Shown piece by piece: positions 31,371 through 38,181 of a DNA stretch of 38,181 nt. Position numbers and translations under genes: made by a program. Positions within the stretch are counted from its first letter, which is position 1. Every line of letters starts with the position of its first letter. Source of the stretch: JAVBMJ01 sp031552535 (lineage in GTDB: Bacteria > Bacteroidota > Bacteroidia > Bacteroidales > Rikenellaceae). Under the pieces are notes generated by a model that saw only the letters and a program-made list of their open reading frames with translations, was not told the DNA's origin and did not search any database. The stretch spans positions 1 through 38,181 of the forward strand of contig JAVBMJ010000087.1 of the NCBI GenBank assembly GCA_031552535.1. Direction: 5' to 3'.

Positions 31371-31471
31371 GGTGGAAGTACGAATCGTGTTTTGTCCGGC
31401 GGCCCTTGGCCCTGTGTAGGATGCGCGTTGCCGGACGAGGGTCATAATGCGCCCTGCCATAGTATAGCCCT

Positions 31472-31513
31472 GAAAATAATTCGCAACTATTTTCATCGGG
31501 AAAATTAGACAAA
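31472..31513 (+). repeat. Repeat family B, copy 1
   Basis: The 22 bases 31473-31494 (beginning AAAATAATTCGCAACTA) equal the reverse complement of 35770-35791. Both copies are followed by a 9-10 base variable part and AATTAGACAAA. The motif is itself a near-palindrome. On its minus strand it reads ATG then KIVANYF in both copies, which I take as chance coding of the repeat. Confidence 0.7.
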
Positions 31514-31672
31514 CTCTTAAAATTTTTATTGGAGGCTCTCTAACAACCCGGGCTATCCGTGGTGATTGTGATTCTTTCGGCCGGGGGCGCACTCAGTCAC
31601 GCAGTGGTTGCGACGGGATAAGCGAATAACAATAACGAAAACGGGCAATGGGGTAGAGCGGGTTGAAATAAA

Positions 31673-31714
31673 ACGTCGAGTCCGAAATGATTACGATCAT
31701 TTCGGACTCGACGT
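31673..31714. terminator. Perfect 19-bp hairpin with TACG loop
   Basis: ACGTCGAGTCCGAAATGAT, loop TACG, then the exact complement to 31714. No gene is adjacent: it lies about 540 bp beyond the secA stop, past a tandem repeat. On the minus strand the following bases TTTTATTTCAACC give a U-rich tail, so it may be the terminator of the long secA transcript. Confidence 0.65.
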
Positions 31715-31824
31715 GTAAATATGAGTATCAAGGTATTTATCCCGGCACATCCGCCAGCGGCCAGCGGGCCAACCGTTGCTGCTCTGAGCGGTGAAACCAG
31801 ATACCGCTTTGGTTCCCATGGAAA

Positions 31825-32170
31825 CCGCACCTCACTACCGGTAAACTGTAGCCTTAACCTTGCCGCTCCCCGCCTTAGGTCCCTCCTCGCCGCTGTGCCG
31901 CGCCTGCCACTTTGGTGCCTGCTACCTGCATCTCACTATCCGTAGTCTGCTGCCTTGCCGTTCCCAGCCTTAGGTCCACTCCTCGCCTCTACGCCGCTTA
32001 CCTGCCACTTTGGCGCTCGCAGTCTGCATATCACTATCCGTAGCCTGCCAGCCTTGCCGCTCCTCGCTCCAGGTCTACTCCTCGCGTTGCGAACTATACC
32101 ACTGGCCCCCGCGGTCCGCATTTTGCTCCTTGCATTTCACTTTCCCGCAGCCCTGTTTCATGTGGCTGAT
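31825..32170. repeat. Degenerate ~97-bp tandem repeat downstream of secA
   Basis: About three and a half copies. Landmarks recur in order: CCTGCCACTTTGG at 31903 and 32001; CACTATCCGTAG at about 31934 and 32033; CCTTGCCG at 31858, 31953 and 32052; and an AGGTC-ACTCCTCGC block in each. Spacings are 95-99 bp. The plus strand is pyrimidine-rich (CT). No convincing protein is encoded on either strand. Confidence 0.65.
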
Positions 32171-32252
32171 GCCATGATCCCGAAACACTATCCCCGGGCC
32201 GGCCAGATGCTAACGAGGTGTTGTTCAGCTACTGCTGTCCCCCGGGCCGAAC

Positions 32253-35200
32253 TTATGATTCGCGGCCGTGACACTGTTTGTATTTCTTGCCGCTGCCGCA
32301 CGGGCAGGGATCATTGCGGCCCACGCGTTTTTCGATATGCACCGGCGCTGGCTTGCTTTTCTCGCCCGATCCGGCGGCACGTGCCGCATCCATGCGTGAG
32401 GTTTGCAACTTGTTCATATCCACCTGCTGGCGCTGACGTTGCTGCTGTTGCTGTTGCGGAGCCCCGTCGCGCACCGGAATGAATCCCTTGTTGAGAATCG
32501 TCAGCACCTCGCGGTTAATCTTGTCCAGCATCTTGCTGAACAACTCGAACGACTCGAACTTATAGATCAGCAGCGGGTCCTTCTGTTCGTACGTGGCGTT
32601 CTGCACGCTTTGCCTCAGGTCGTCCATTTCGCGCAGGTGCTCGCGCCAGTTGTCGTCTATCGTAGTCAGCATTACTATCTTGCTGAATACTTTATATATC
32701 TCGGCGCAGTCGTTCGTGTAGCATTTTTTCAACTCCACAGGTACGTTATAGGCACGTTTGCCGTCTGTGACCGGGATGTACATGCTTTCGTAGCGGTCGC
32801 CCTGTTCCTCGTAGACTTTCCTTACGACCGGCGAAGCGGTCGTTGCAGCCAGTTGCGCCCGGCGGGTATAAGCTGCCTGCAGGTCTGCGGCGATGAGTCC
32901 GGCCAACCTCTCTTTCGAAGCGTCTTTGAACTCCTGCTCGTCGAACGACGGCTGCACGGCCACCTCGCGGATCAGTTCGATTGAGAAGTCCTCGAACTCC
33001 ACGTCGGAGTTGTTCTCCGCGAACGTCTCCGCGAAGTCGAGTATTATGTTGTTGAGGTCTATCTCCACCCGTTCGCCATAGAGCGCATGGCGGCGGCGGG
33101 TGTATATCACCTCGCGTTGCGAGTTCATCACATCGTCGTATTCCAGCAACCGTTTACGGATCCCGAAGTTGTTCTCCTCGACTTTCCGTTGCGCCCTCTC
33201 TATAGCCTTCGACATCATTCCGGCCTGGATCACCTCGCCCTCCTTGAGGCCCATGCGGTCCATCAGTCCGGCGATGCGTTCCGATCCGAACAGACGCATC
33301 AACTCATCTTCGAGCGAGACGTAGAACTGCGACGATCCCGGGTCCCCCTGGCGTCCGGCGCGTCCCCGCAACTGTCGGTCGACACGGCGCGACTCGTGGC
33401 GTTCGGTACCTATTATGGCCAATCCTCCCGCCGACTTAACCTCCGGCGTCAGCTTTATGTCCGTACCGCGGCCCGCCATGTTGGTGGCAATGGTGACCTG
33501 GCCGCTCCGGCCCGCTTCGGCCACTATCTGCGCCTCCTGCTGGTGGTGCTTGGCGTTGAGTACGTTATGCTTAAGCCCGCGCAGTTTCAACATGCGGCTC
33601 AACAGCTCGGATATCTCCACCGACGTAGTACCCACCAGCACCGGGCGCCCGGCGTCGACCAATGCGGCTATTTCATCGATAACGGCGTTGTATTTCTCGC
33701 GTTTTGTCTTATATATAAGGTCGTCGCGGTCGTCGCGGATCACCGGGCGGTTCGTCGGGATCACCACCACATCGAGCTTGTAGATGCTCCAGAACTCGCT
33801 GGCTTCGGTTTCGGCCGTACCGGTCATACCCGCCAGTTTGTGGTACATCCTGAAGTAGTTCTGCAACGTCACCGTGGCAAAGGTCTGCGTCGCCGCCTCG
33901 ACCGTCACCCTTTCTTTGGCTTCGATGGCCTGATGCAGACCGTCGGAGTAACGGCGTCCCTCGAGGATACGCCCCGTCTGCTCGTCGACGATCTTCACCT
34001 TGTTGTCCATCACCACATATTCTACATCTTTCTCGAACATGCTGTAGGCTTTCAACAACTGGTTGACCGTGTGCACCCTCTCCGACTTTAGGGCGTAGTC
34101 GTTGATCACCTCGTCTTTTTTCGCGGCTTTCTCCTCGGCGCTCAATCCCTGGCGTTCGAGTTCGGCCACCGTGGCCCCTATGTCGGGTAGCACGAAGAAT
34201 CCGTCCTCGCCCACGTTTCTCGACAGCAACTCGTGCCCCTTATCCATCAGTTCGACGGAGTTGAGCCTCTCGTCGATCACGAAATAGAGGTCGTCGACGA
34301 TCTCCGGCATGCGGCGGTTGTTGTCCTGCATATAGGTGTTCTCAGTCTTGAGCATCAGGGCTTTCACCCCCTGTTCGCTGAGAAACTTGATCAACGGCTT
34401 ATACTTGGGTAGCCCCTTGTGGGCACGGTATAACAGCACTCCGCCCTCTTCGGTCTTTCCCTCGCCTATGAGCCTTTTTGCATCGGCCAGCAGTTGCGTC
34501 ACCAGCGAGCGCTGCATGCTGAAAAGGTTTTCGACATACGGACGGTACTGCTCGAACATCTGGTCGTCGCCCTTCGGCACGGGGCCCGATATGATCAGGG
34601 GGGTGCGCGCATCGTCGATCAACACCGAGTCGACCTCGTCGACGATGGCGTAGTGGTGTTTGCGCTGCACGAGGTCCTCGCTCGATATCGACATGTTGTC
34701 GCGGAGGTAATCGAAGCCATATTCATTGTTTGTCCCGAAGGTGATATCGGCCATGTAGGCTTTTCTCCTCGCCTCGGAGTTGGGCTGGTGACGGTCGATG
34801 CAATCGACGCTCAGGCCGTGGAACTGGTACATCGGGCCCATCCACTCACAGTCTCGCCGTGCCAGGTAATCGTTCACCGTCACCACATGCACTCCCTTGC
34901 CAGCCAATGCGTTAAGGAATACGGGCAGCGTTGCTACCAGCGTTTTACCTTCACCTGTCGCCATCTCGGCTATCTTGCCAAGGTGCAATACCACCCCGCC
35001 GAAGAGTTGGCAGTCGTAATGCACCATGTCCCACGTTACTAAATTGCCCCCTGCCGTCCACGAGTTGTTGTATACGGCCTGGTCATCCTTTATCTCGATA
35101 AAATCGTGTTTTGTGGCAAGGTTGCGGTCGAAATCAGAGGCCGTCACGGCCACGTATTGGTTCTCCTTGAAACGGCGTGCCGTGTCTTTCATTATCGCAA

Positions 35201-35540
35201 AGGCTTCCGGCAGCACCTCAAGCAACTTCTCTTCGATTTTTTCGTCTATAGTCTTGAGCAGTTTGTCGATTTCGTGCGATATTTCCTCTTTCGCTTCGAG
35301 CGATGTCCCTGACAGTTCCAGTTCTGTCTTCAGTTCCACTATCCGTGCCTCGTCAGAGGCTATATATCCTGCAATGGCAGCCCTCAGAGCCGAGGTGCGT
35401 TCGCGCAGGCCGTCGTTCGACAGTGCCTCTATGGAGGGGTACACGGCCTTTATCTTCTCGACATAGGGCTCTATTTCTTTGCGGTCTTTGTCGCTTTTTG
35501 TCCCGAAGAACAACTTTATTATACCTGATAAAATATCCAT
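32253..35540 (-). CDS. secA: Preprotein translocase ATPase SecA
   Basis: A 1095-residue motor that drives unfolded proteins through SecYEG. Walker A is MATGEGKT at 193-200 (Lys199). The DEAD-box helicase core continues with GTNNEYGFDYLRDNM, VDEVDSVLIDDARTPLIIS and ATNMAGRGTDIKL, and RGRAGRQGDPGSSQFYVSLEDELMR marks NBD2. The C-terminus keeps the zinc/SecB-binding motif RNDPCPCGSGKKYKQCHG after a Gln-rich linker. It is longer than E. coli SecA (901) because of insertions typical of Bacteroidota, including a coiled-coil Lys/Glu-rich segment near 60-100. The promoter -7 TATCTTTG is at 35579-35572, about 32 bp from the ATG. The sequence upstream of that promoter is repeat copy A2. Confidence 0.98.
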   Translation of the reverse strand: MDILSGIIKLFFGTKSDKDRKEIEPYVEKIKAVYPSIEALSNDGLRERTSALRAAIAGYIASDEARIVELKTELELSGTSLEAKEEISHEIDKLLKTIDEKIEEKLLEVLPEAFAIMKDTARRFKENQYVAVTASDFDRNLATKHDFIEIKDDQAVYNNSWTAGGNLVTWDMVHYDCQLFGGVVLHLGKIAEMATGEGKTLVATLPVFLNALAGKGVHVVTVNDYLARRDCEWMGPMYQFHGLSVDCIDRHQPNSEARRKAYMADITFGTNNEYGFDYLRDNMSISSEDLVQRKHHYAIVDEVDSVLIDDARTPLIISGPVPKGDDQMFEQYRPYVENLFSMQRSLVTQLLADAKRLIGEGKTEEGGVLLYRAHKGLPKYKPLIKFLSEQGVKALMLKTENTYMQDNNRRMPEIVDDLYFVIDERLNSVELMDKGHELLSRNVGEDGFFVLPDIGATVAELERQGLSAEEKAAKKDEVINDYALKSERVHTVNQLLKAYSMFEKDVEYVVMDNKVKIVDEQTGRILEGRRYSDGLHQAIEAKERVTVEAATQTFATVTLQNYFRMYHKLAGMTGTAETEASEFWSIYKLDVVVIPTNRPVIRDDRDDLIYKTKREKYNAVIDEIAALVDAGRPVLVGTTSVEISELLSRMLKLRGLKHNVLNAKHHQQEAQIVAEAGRSGQVTIATNMAGRGTDIKLTPEVKSAGGLAIIGTERHESRRVDRQLRGRAGRQGDPGSSQFYVSLEDELMRLFGSERIAGLMDRMGLKEGEVIQAGMMSKAIERAQRKVEENNFGIRKRLLEYDDVMNSQREVIYTRRRHALYGERVEIDLNNIILDFAETFAENNSDVEFEDFSIELIREVAVQPSFDEQEFKDASKERLAGLIAADLQAAYTRRAQLAATTASPVVRKVYEEQGDRYESMYIPVTDGKRAYNVPVELKKCYTNDCAEIYKVFSKIVMLTTIDDNWREHLREMDDLRQSVQNATYEQKDPLLIYKFESFELFSKMLDKINREVLTILNKGFIPVRDGAPQQQQQQRQRQQVDMNKLQTSRMDAARAAGSGEKSKPAPVHIEKRVGRNDPCPCGSGKKYKQCHGRES

Positions 35541-35571
35541 CGCATTAGATTTTGATCAACAAATCAATCAA

Positions 35572-35579
35572 CAAAGATA
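35572..35579 (-). promoter_or_regulatory. Promoter -7 element of secA
   Basis: TATCTTTG on the minus strand, giving a leader of about 25 nt. The -33 position has no clean TTG and falls at the outer edge of repeat copy A2 (35592 onward). Confidence 0.7.
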
Positions 35580-35591
35580 CAATTTATTTTT

Positions 35592-35759
35592 GAAATTGTT
35601 TAAAAATTACTCTTCAAAATTTTCACTGGCTCTTCCGGTTGCTGTTACACGCCGTGCCCGTTACATAGCCTGCCGCTATGCGCCCGCTAAACCCGTAAAA
35701 ATTTTGAATAACAGTTCCCGGGATTTCAGAACGTACAATAACCCTTAGAATTTGTCTAA
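35592..35759 (-). repeat. Repeat family A, copy 2
   Basis: The order is as in copy 1: GAAATTGTTTAAA outer end, TCTTCAAAATTTTCAC, CTCTTCCGG, then a core CGTTACATAGCCTGCCGCTATGCGCC (split here: CGTTACATAG and CCGCTATGCGCC), and CCCGTAAAAATTTTGAATAA before the far end TTAGAATTTGTCTAA. It starts right behind the secA promoter. Confidence 0.65.
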
Positions 35760-35791
35760 TTCTTATGTGGAAAATAGTTGCGAATTATTTT
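35749..35791 (-). repeat. Repeat family B, copy 2
   Basis: GAAAATAGTTGCGAATTATT at 35770 onward is the inverted copy of the motif at 31473-31494, with the AATTAGACAAA flank at 35759-35749 overlapping the end of repeat A2. The two B copies therefore flank secA in opposite orientation, 4.3 kb apart. Confidence 0.65.
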
Positions 35792-35793
35792 TA

Positions 35794-36032
35794 GAACCCC
35801 GTTGCGCATTTAGAATACGGAGGTCTGCTGAGTGTAATGCTCATGTTATTAGCTGTTTGCCGGGATTTGTGAGTCGGATTGCAGCCAGCGGAGTGCGGAT
35901 AATGAGCCGGAGGCGATTTTATCGGCCCTCCGCGCCGGGTGGCTGCGGGCCGACAGCTTTGCGTGGCAAAGCCGGTGATGTGACCGTTGCAAAATCAACG
36001 ATTCATATTTCTTAAATGCACAACGGGGGTTC
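35794..36032. repeat. Repeat family C, copy 1, with 23-bp terminal inverted repeats
   Basis: The left end GAACCCCGTTGCGCATTTAG (35794) and the right end TTCTTAAATGCACAACGGGG onward (36009-36032) are inverted repeats with few mismatches, bounding a 239-bp unit. The interior shares a 41-base block (one mismatch) and further blocks with 17682-17823. It also contains nested GC-rich complementary patches, and has the shape of a miniature inverted-repeat transposable element with no transposase gene. Confidence 0.65.
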
Positions 36033-36176
36033 CGGTAGATTCCGGGATCGATTTTCGTGTGAAAATAGAGGCGTATAGCGGTGTTCTATGTAACGAGATT
36101 TTCACGCGAAAAGCGGTCCGGAAGAGCTTAGGATATTTTTCGCAGGAAATAAAGCGGTTTCTTAGACAGGCTCTTA
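36033..36176 (+). repeat. Repeat family A, copy 3
   Basis: It carries GAGGCGTATAGCGGTG then TTCTATGTAACGAG, matching the core of copy 1 read on its minus strand with C/T and G/A changes. Inner arms TTTTCGTGTGAAAAT and ATTTTCACGCGAAAA pair with each other, although they differ completely from the inner arms of copy 1. The right part (GAAGAGC, GATATTTTT, GAAATAAAG, GTTTCTTA) also matches copy 1. It ends TTAGACAGGCTCTTAA, next to the MFS gene promoter. Confidence 0.7.
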
Positions 36177-36205
36177 ATGCGCGACTGGTTTTGGCAGTTT
36201 CTTTG

Positions 36206-36213
36206 TATCTTTG
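36206..36213 (+). promoter_or_regulatory. Promoter -7 element of the MFS gene
   Basis: TATCTTTG. The predicted transcript start (about 36217-36221) falls just before the ATG pair at 36222/36225, so the mRNA would be leaderless or nearly so. Confidence 0.6.
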
Positions 36214-36221
36214 TCCCTAAT

Positions 36222-37583
36222 ATGATGAAGCCGGGTAAATATTTTTCGTGGAGCAGGATCGAGTTGCGGGAGCTTATACCCACTAATTTCAGGGGGTTCC
36301 TGAATATTTTTTCTTCGCTCCGAACACGCAATTTCCGGCTGTACTTCCTGGGCCAGTGCATCTCGCTAAGCGGTTCGTGGATACAGTATGTCGCCATGAG
36401 CTGGCTGGTTTACCGCCTGACGGGATCGGTGCTGCTGCTTACGACCCTCGCTTTTGCCAACCAGATCCCGAGTCTCGTGCTGACGCCCTTTGCCGGGGTG
36501 CTTAGCGACCGCTACAATAAGTTCCGGATCATTACCGCCACTCAGGTGCTTTTCATGGCACAGTCCCTGCTACTGGCCGTGTTGACGTTGGCCGGCCTTA
36601 TCGAGGTGTGGCACCTGCTGACATTGAGCTGCTTCAACGGTGTTGTGGCGGCATTCGAAGCCCCGGCCAGGCAGTCGTTCTACACGAAACTCGTCCCGAA
36701 ACGCGACATGACCAACGCGATAGCCCTTAACTCGGTTACTATCAACGGATCGCGCTTCATAGGCCCATCCATCGGCGGTATACTGATCGCATTACTGGGC
36801 GAGGGATGGTGCTTTCTGATCAACGGGGTCAGTTTTATCGCCGTACTCACAGCACTGGGCATGATGCGCATCCGGCCGGTGAAGGCCGTAAAGCGGGAGA
36901 CCAACGTGTTTTCGGAGCTCGGAGAGGGTATACTATATATAAAGGGATTCTTGCCGCTGAAAACGGTGCTGCTTTTTGTCGCCACGGTCAGCTTTTTTGT
37001 TTTGCCGCTGATGAGTATCGTGCCGGCGCTGGTCAAGGACACGCTGGGCGGCGGGAGCGAACTGATGGGCAATTTCTATTCGTGTATCGGCGCCGGTGCG
37101 GTCACCGCGGCACTCTACCTGGCCTCGCGACGCCAGGTAACCGGGCTGGGTAAGGTGCTCACTATTACCGGTATCATGCTTGGATTGGGTGTTATTGCCC
37201 TTGCCCTTACCCGCTCGGCCTTCGTTGCATGTCTTTTTGCCATTCCTATAGGTTTTGCTATGATCGGATCTATGGCCGCGAGCAATACGCTTATGCAGAC
37301 TATCGTCGATGACGACAAGCGGGGCCGGGTCATGAGTTTCTTCACTATGTGCTTCGCCGGCATGAGCCCTTTGGGGGGGATGCTCTACGGATGGCTCGCC
37401 GAGGCGGTTTCGCTGTCGGCCGCGCTGCTTATATCCGGTGCGATAAGCCTTGTGGCGGCCGTGATTTACGAATATTTCCGTCCTTCGGTACGCCGTGCCG
37501 TCCATGAACACCTCTCCCGTAGTGGTAAACTGGTGCCCGAAATAGCCGAAGGTCTCGACCGTTCCCTGGGCAATCCTTTCTGA
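36222..37583 (+). CDS. MFS transporter (EntS/MFS_3-like exporter)
   Basis: A 453-residue inner-membrane protein with about 12 helices. After a ~30-residue cytosolic N-terminus comes SLRTRNFRLYFLGQCISLSGSWIQYVAMSWLVYRLTGS, the signature opening of the MFS_3/enterobactin-exporter subfamily, and the loop motif AGVLSDRYNKFRII between TM2 and TM3. The typical FEAPARQSF and ALNSVTINGSRFIGPSIGG segments of this subfamily follow. The substrate is unknown; relatives export siderophores, drugs or small metabolites by proton antiport. The ATG at 36177 lies upstream of the predicted transcript start, in the end of repeat A3, so 36222 (MMKPGKYF) is preferred. It is a single gene; no terminator was recognised before the rRNA promoters. 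Confidence 0.88.
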   Translation: MMKPGKYFSWSRIELRELIPTNFRGFLNIFSSLRTRNFRLYFLGQCISLSGSWIQYVAMSWLVYRLTGSVLLLTTLAFANQIPSLVLTPFAGVLSDRYNKFRIITATQVLFMAQSLLLAVLTLAGLIEVWHLLTLSCFNGVVAAFEAPARQSFYTKLVPKRDMTNAIALNSVTINGSRFIGPSIGGILIALLGEGWCFLINGVSFIAVLTALGMMRIRPVKAVKRETNVFSELGEGILYIKGFLPLKTVLLFVATVSFFVLPLMSIVPALVKDTLGGGSELMGNFYSCIGAGAVTAALYLASRRQVTGLGKVLTITGIMLGLGVIALALTRSAFVACLFAIPIGFAMIGSMAASNTLMQTIVDDDKRGRVMSFFTMCFAGMSPLGGMLYGWLAEAVSLSAALLISGAISLVAAVIYEYFRPSVRRAVHEHLSRSGKLVPEIAEGLDRSLGNPF

Positions 37584-37706
37584 TACTTCCTTTCCGGCAA
37601 TATGTCCGTGCCATTTACCGTGAAAATATTTTACAGTTTATCTATGTTGTTATCAGGAAATTGACATCTGCATGAGAATTATTTCATGATAAATTTTGCG
37701 GAAAGT

Positions 37707-37738
37707 TTGGAGATTGGAAAAATTTGTCTGTATATTTG
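37707..37738 (+). promoter_or_regulatory. rRNA operon promoter, upstream
   Basis: TTG at 37707-37709, a 21-nt spacer and TATATTTG at 37731-37738 match the Bacteroidota consensus. The flanks resemble the downstream promoter (GTTTGG before, GCA after). Confidence 0.8.
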
Positions 37739-37813
37739 CAGCCGCTAAACGAAAGAAACACAGTTTGGCGAAACGTTCTGAAAAACTTTTTTCAATAAAT
37801 TTTCGCAAAAGAT

Positions 37814-37844
37814 TTGGCGGTTTCAAAAATCGTTCTTACCTTTG
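37814..37844 (+). promoter_or_regulatory. rRNA operon promoter, downstream
   Basis: TTG at 37814-37816, a 20-nt spacer and TACCTTTG at 37837-37844. The transcript start is near 37851, giving a leader of about 200 nt before mature 16S. Confidence 0.85.
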
Positions 37845-37937
37845 CAACCCGTTTCGGACGGAAACATGTTCGGATCGGCCCGGTCGCCGGAAGCGGCGCT
37901 GAGGGAAAGATGTTTTTATTGAGAGTTTTAGATACAC

Positions 37938-37993
37938 GTTCTTTGAGGATATTGAGCAGCTAAAGTTTATTGAGACTGTTTTTCGGAACAGTC
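37938..37993 (+). promoter_or_regulatory. rRNA leader: boxA-like motif and hairpin
   Basis: GTTCTTTGA at 37938-37946 resembles the boxA antitermination sequence of rRNA leaders. GACTGTT-TTTCGG-AACAGTC (37974-37993) is a 7-bp hairpin, possibly part of the processing stem region. Confidence 0.5.
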
Positions 37994-38046
37994 GATTTTC
38001 AAACAATTTCTTTGAATTTAAGCCAAGATCTAAATAAAACAATTTT

Positions 38047-38181
38047 TACTATGGAGAGTTTGATCCTGGCTCAGGATAAACGCTAGCGGCAGGCCTAACA
38101 CATGCAAGTCGAGGGAGTGGTAATTTGTGGTAACACTGATTATACGCTACCGGCGTACGGGTGCGTAACGCGTATGCAACC
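38047..38181 (+). rRNA. rrs: 16S ribosomal RNA, 5' end (partial)
   Basis: AGAGTTTGATCCTGGCTCAG (the universal 27F site) starts at 38055, followed by GATAAACGCTAGCGGCAGGC and CTAACACATGCAAGTCGAGG, then the V1 region and GGGTGCGTAACGCGTATGCA. The sequence style is Bacteroidales, closest in my memory to Alistipes/Rikenellaceae. The mature 5' end is estimated about 8 bases before the 27F site. The gene runs off the right edge. Confidence 0.98.

Noticed and set aside
31303..31592. Minus-strand frames of 69 and 93 codons over repeats B and D
   Set aside because: They are explained by the repeats; no conserved protein is recognisable beyond the shared repeat segment.
31955..32482. A 175-codon plus-strand frame downstream of secA
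   Set aside because: It lies in the pyrimidine-rich tandem repeat and overlaps the secA 3' end antisense; the Leu/Pro-rich product reflects the repeat composition.

Overview
This is a chromosomal segment of a Bacteroidota bacterium, most likely Rikenellaceae (Alistipes or a close relative). The evidence is: (i) the start of a 16S rRNA gene at the right edge, whose GCTAGCGGCAGGCCTAACAC stretch is the Alistipes-like form; (ii) repeated Bacteroidota-type promoters (TTG, about 20 nt, TAnnTTTG) before secA, lon, gdhA, rplM, tetR, araC, holA, an MFS gene and the rRNA operon; (iii) the gene order rplM-rpsI-rpsB-tsf; (iv) a DUF4251 lipoprotein-like gene and a long SecA, both typical of the order. Genes are GC-rich with AT-rich spacers. 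No tRNA gene, CRISPR array, phage or complete insertion sequence was seen.

Layout. 0-6 kb: a secreted DUF4251 protein (-), then a TetR regulator and a SERCA-type Ca2+ P-type ATPase that share an 18-bp operator, cardiolipin synthase, and an HU/IHF protein. 6-9 kb: holA, a rhomboid protease and a class IV aminotransferase-like protein lacking the PLP lysine. 9-11.5 kb: a candidate small RNA, an AraC regulator (-), and a divergent solitary bioA, with two tandem palindromes between araC and bioA. 11.5-17.4 kb: a lipid operon made of a GT2 glycosyltransferase, a 1193-residue RND exporter/PlsC acyltransferase/Rossmann fusion, and a CrtI-like FAD oxidoreductase. These enzyme classes occur together in aryl-polyene/flexirubin-type clusters, but no ketosynthase is present here. 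17.8-19.1 kb: a B12-binding radical SAM enzyme. 19.2-22.3 kb: the tsf/rpsB/rpsI/rplM ribosomal cluster (-). 22.6-31.1 kb: gdhA, lon, a class A penicillin-binding protein and asd (+). 32.2-35.5 kb: secA (-). 36.2-37.6 kb: an MFS exporter. 37.7-38.2 kb: tandem rRNA promoters, leader and 16S start.

The genes are mostly housekeeping; the unusual content is in the spacers. Four families of short dispersed repeats were found by eye. Family A is a roughly 145-170 bp hairpin element (three copies) with an invariant core and stems that appear to co-vary; one copy sits between rpsB and tsf. Family B is a 22-bp palindromic motif in inverted orientation on both sides of secA. Family C is an element with 23-bp terminal inverted repeats and a partial second copy 18 kb away. 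Family D is a unit of about 36 nt placed directly after the stop codons of gdhA, lon, the PBP gene and asd. There are also several large hairpins, a degenerate ~97-bp tandem repeat downstream of secA, and a well-supported orphan small-RNA locus at about 9.0 kb. The best candidates for undescribed biology are repeat family A, that small RNA, and the lipid export/modification operon.
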